From positions 20,499,092 through 20,563,091 of the forward strand of contig OX467090.1 of assembly GCA_950106755.1 (NCBI GenBank): a stretch of 64,000 bases of DNA, read 5' to 3'. Positions 60,401-64,000 of the stretch are shown one piece after another (the stretch's first letter is position 1; each line of letters begins with the position of its first letter). The DNA comes from Climacium dendroides (Eukaryota; Streptophyta; Bryopsida; Hypnales; Climaciaceae). A model generated the notes under the pieces. The model was not told the origin of the DNA. It was given only the letters and a program-made list of their open reading frames with translations, and did no database searches. Made by a program: the position numbers and the translations under genes.

Positions 60401-62720
60401 GGAATATCTTTTATATGCACTAAAATTTAGGACATTTGAAAATATTAGTCAAAAGTTATGGCTCAATATGTTACTTTTTTTCTCTAAATGGGTAGTCTGG
60501 ACAAAGAAAAAAAATTCACTTTATTTTAAAAACAAAAATTTGAAATTGGTTTTCTAGATTTATATACATGGATAGTTTTGAATCACTCCATTTTGATCAG
60601 TGAGTCAAAAGTTATGAGGAGTTTTAGTTTGTGGGCTATTATGGATTCTCTACTCTAAAATATACTTTGAAATTCTTCATTTTATTTCATTTTTAATATA
60701 TTTTGAAAAAAATAAAATCATAGGATGCTGATTGTTTATTACAACATTGCAACCATTGGGATTGGCATTTTTTAATTCCATAACTAAAGTCTTTAAATTT
60801 TCGTATTTTGAATTATTTTCTACCTCTTTTGACTTATTATTTTTTCCTATATATTGTACAATTCCAAATGATCTAAAATTTTCAAGCAAGTATCCAACTT
60901 GCCTTAAAGAATGAATCTAGAGAAGCACAACCTTTTTGGACATTTTTTCATACAAATTTGACCTTATGAAGTGTAGCTGCCCGATTATTTGCAGGGGCAA
61001 AAATAGGATTTTTGTTCAAAAGCTCATATCTTGCAATTCACATGGTGGAAATTTCTGAAATTTTTTCCACATATTTTCAAGACAACATACTACAAGATCT
61101 TACAATTACATGGGTCCACAAATTTTCTTTTTTCAAAATTTGGTACTTGTACTAGAAATGGTAGTTTTGGAGCGTTTTTGGTGAAAACATAGTCAAGGAA
61201 ATTAAGGGATTAAGATAACATGTGACCTTCATGCCCTTCCTTGCAAAAAATGGAGAATTGATCCCATTAGATGCCAAATTTCTAAAAAGAATTATGGATT
61301 AGACTTCTATCTTTCCTACATTTATATTACATAGATTTTTTCCATACTCAACAAGCCCTTGCCAAATAAATTGAGTAGTTTGTTTGTAATTCTAATTCAT
61401 CTTTTAAAACATCACTTGATTCCTAGAGATCTACACTAAGTAGTGAAATTAGGTTGTATGAATAATTAGGTTACCTTATCCCAAGCAAGTTACTTTATAA
61501 ACCATTAAAGTCAACAAATATATTTACAAATATTTTCATTTGTACACATGAAGGTTCATTAATCCATCACAATAAAACCTAACTTAAAAGTAGTGCATTC
61601 TTGTACAATAACTATAAATATTTATATGGTATCAAATGTCAAAAAATTAGTATGAGGGAAACCTAATTTCACTATTTAGTGTCGATATTCTATGACATGA
61701 GACTCCACTTAAGAAGGTTCCAAATACGAGTGACAATTGAGCGTTAGTAGTCTCCTACCCAAAGATAGGATGGTTCTAACCAAGGACAATCCAAGTTGTA
61801 ATGTGCATTGTTGCAATAATCAACAGATTTTGAAGGACAATGGTTTAACACGAGACTCTTTGCAAAGTGAGATATTTTCAAATTTCTACAATATATATAG
61901 TTTCCACCATACCATTTGGACAAATGGGATATTTGTTGTTAACATTTTGGGGTTGCTTTCAACATTATATATTACTTGCTATAAAAATTGATTTTATGGC
62001 ACCAGATTAGACTAATTTTTTTGATAGATATGTTAGGTGTTTGAAGCTTCAATCTAATTGAGGTTCAAATCAAAAGCCATGACCATTGTCCACTTGGCCA
62101 TTTTGCAAGGTCAATTATATAGCACGTGGTGAGCCCTCAAGATGGATTTTTTTTTGTGTGTTGTACTTTAAGATGCCATTATGATCACTCATAGAGAGTA
62201 TGCAAAGGTCCACTTCAATTCATTTATAAGGTCATAGAAGAAGAAAATATGGAATTTTGTAGCTCCCCTAACAACAATATGATTCAAACATAGTAAAAAA
62301 TCTTAAAACCATAACTTACTAATCTTATAGGAGTATAATTAAAGTGCGATTGTTGCTAAACTTATAGAGCTTGTACACCTTTAGTCAATTCAACCTTGCC
62401 AAATAATATATGGAATCTTTAAAACATTACTTCAAGAGATGAAGGGAGAATGTGGCATATACTCATACTCTGATTGCTTTTGCCTAGAGTAGTAAGAATG
62501 TCCTAACAAAGCCTATAAGTCTATGTTTGAACATTTTTATGATAATTAAATGATATTCAATTTTATTGAAAAAATTATTGTATTAAATATTTATCATTCA
62601 AAAAATACCATAAAAAATAGAGAGAAAGAGAATTTTCATCATTTTATTTTTGAATTCAAATTAAATTTTCTAAATAGTCAATCTTAATAAGAATTCAATG
62701 AAAATTTTGACATTATTTAT
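57419..62720. other. Long AT-rich intergenic stretch
   Basis: The first few hundred bases are the 3' flank of the ACCase gene. The rest holds only short chance ORFs. A weak inverted pair lies at 58014-58040 and 58428-58450 (AACCCATTGTGGC / GCAATGGGCTG). No gene recognised. Confidence 0.5.
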
Positions 62721-63013
62721 ATTTTAATATTATTTTTAATATTTTAATATTATTTTTAATATTTTAATATTATTTTTAATATTTTAATATTATTTTTAAT
62801 ATTTTAATATTATTTTTAATATTTTAATATTATTTTTAATATTTTAATATTATTTTTAATATTTTAATATTATTTTTAATATTTTAATATTATTTTTAAT
62901 ATTTTAATATTATTTTTAATATTTTAATATTATTTTTAATATTTTAATATTATTTTTAATATTTTAATATTATTTTTAATATTTTAATATTATTTTTAAT
63001 ATTTTAATATTAT
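62721..63013. repeat. 20-bp AT-only tandem repeat, about 14.6 copies
   Basis: The unit ATTTTAATATTATTTTTAAT repeats without a visible mismatch from 62721 to about 63013. It contains no G or C. Such uniformity means recent expansion or active homogenisation. Confidence 0.98.
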
Positions 63014-64000
63014 ATTGATATTCAATTCATTTTTAAATTAATTATAATAATACCCAATTAGTGAGTTAGATAGATTTAACCCAAATAATCCTATAGTAGC
63101 AATTTTTTAGCAAAGGTTTAAGAGGTCAACTTTCTAAGTACATAAATTATTTACATGTTATAGTCAAAACATTCAAATAAAAGATCTAAAATCTAAGAAT
63201 ATCCTATTGGTCTTTAAGATATTTCTTATCTTATTAGACTATAGATAGTTCTAGTTCTATTCAAGATTATTTGAATAAATGATGTATCAATATTATTAAA
63301 AGCTGAATCAATCCACCCTCTGTCCTTCTTATATCAAATAGACATGAAGCTTAATAAGTAATAACTTGAGTAATTTAGACAAATGGATTTATTTTTAATA
63401 TAATTAAATAGTTACAAGTATAATAGATAGTCACATCCATTGTCAATGTAGATTAACCCTAAACTGCCCCAAAAGATGGACTATGGTCACTGAAAATCGA
63501 AAAAGGCCTTGCTTTAGAGTCAAATTTGCAAAAGGGTGCGACAAAAGATGGATTACAGTGATAGGGAAAGTTGCACAATGATCTTGGCCGGGTTGGATTC
63601 ATGGCTAGTACAAACGTAGTGGACTAGAGGTCAGATTGTTGGGGTGAAAAAAGTGAGACTCGGAGACTTGGCAGTTTGGCTTGAAGTCCCAAAAATGACC
63701 AAGAAGAGCCGGTTTAGGGCCATTGGGCCATGGATACTTGTGAGGCGGGGTGGAGAATAGTTATATAAGCAAGGTTATGGACTCCGCACTTACTATCTAT
63801 ACGGTGAAGGCAACAAGACTCTGACTACTAGACAGGAATACCTCCATGAAGTCTGACTTCCTTGTGAAGCGGCCACAACTGACCTTTTATGTACCAGTTT
63901 CAAATTTTGGTAGTTCCCTGGAAAGAGACCAAATACATTTACTACAAGAATATATGTCTACGTAGGAGTTGCATTAGTGTAGACACTCTTAGGCGACAAT
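63014..64000. other. Window end: possible promoter or LTR-like sequence
   Basis: After more AT-rich DNA, composition changes at about 63.42 kb. A TATA-like GTTATATAAGCAAGG stands at about 63758, followed by a mixed-composition stretch with no ORF up to the window end. This would fit the start of a transcription unit or part of an LTR, but no second copy or primer-binding site is in view. Confidence 0.25.

Noticed and set aside
1..64000. CRISPR array, bacterial operons or tRNA genes
   Set aside because: The regular repeats are palindrome or minisatellite arrays in a plant-type nuclear region. I found no tRNA-like cloverleaf with a convincing GGTTCGAATC arm, and no bacterial gene organisation.

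Overview
The window looks like nuclear DNA of a land plant or a close streptophyte relative. The evidence is spliced genes with GT-AG introns, a nuclear gene for the plastid acetyl-CoA carboxylase alpha-carboxyltransferase, a plant-type SUA/RBM5 splicing factor, and several CACTA-superfamily DNA transposons. A seed-free plant is plausible, because the kinase fragment resembles bryophyte and lycophyte kinases, but I cannot name a species. Three genes look intact: an RPA1N-domain protein (31.8-33.1 kb, minus), SUA (39.6-46.7 kb, minus) and the ACCase alpha-CT gene (52.6-57.4 kb, plus). All exons were reconstructed by eye from splice signals, reading phase and family similarity.

Layout. 0-0.75 kb holds the last three exons of an unrecognised gene. 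1.7-4.8 kb is a tandem array of four units with terminal inverted repeats; a lone inverted copy lies at 51.0-51.7 kb. 5.8-9.3 kb carries at least 16 copies of a short palindrome whose two arms flank an off-symmetric GT/AC centre. 7.3-16.0 kb is a GC-rich, decayed multi-exon gene. It has a continuous frame of about 2,200 codons, all introns in phase 0, and is broken by nine stop codons but no frameshift. It contains a degenerate N4/N6 DNA methylase-like region, a coiled coil, a Pro-rich linker and an FCP1/NIF-like phosphatase with altered catalytic residues. Related palindromes lie in its introns and, in frame, in its coding exons. A 1.1-kb CACTA element sits in one intron. 17.2-17.9 kb is a fold-back of a gene fragment, 18.5 kb a small CACTA MITE, and 20.0-20.8 kb a kinase fragment without its N-lobe.

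21.1-31.5 kb is one 10.3-kb structure bounded by CACTA-type ends. Two nearly identical arms of 4.3 and 4.6 kb stand in opposite orientation around a 1.3-kb spacer. Each arm holds the same stop-interrupted, transposon-like ORF. The arms differ in length almost entirely through minisatellite copy number and one 43-bp duplication. Transcription across it would give a very long hairpin RNA.

The right half is mostly AT-rich DNA without recognisable genes around SUA and the ACCase gene. Notable items are a 123-bp CACTA hairpin MITE (35.75 kb), a 357-bp TIR element (33.4 kb), a threefold tandem repeat that makes up intron 1 of the ACCase gene, and a near-perfect array of a 20-bp AT-only unit (62.7-63.0 kb). 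The intact genes serve separate housekeeping roles (plastid fatty-acid synthesis, splicing, and possibly DNA-damage or replication binding) and show no functional cluster.
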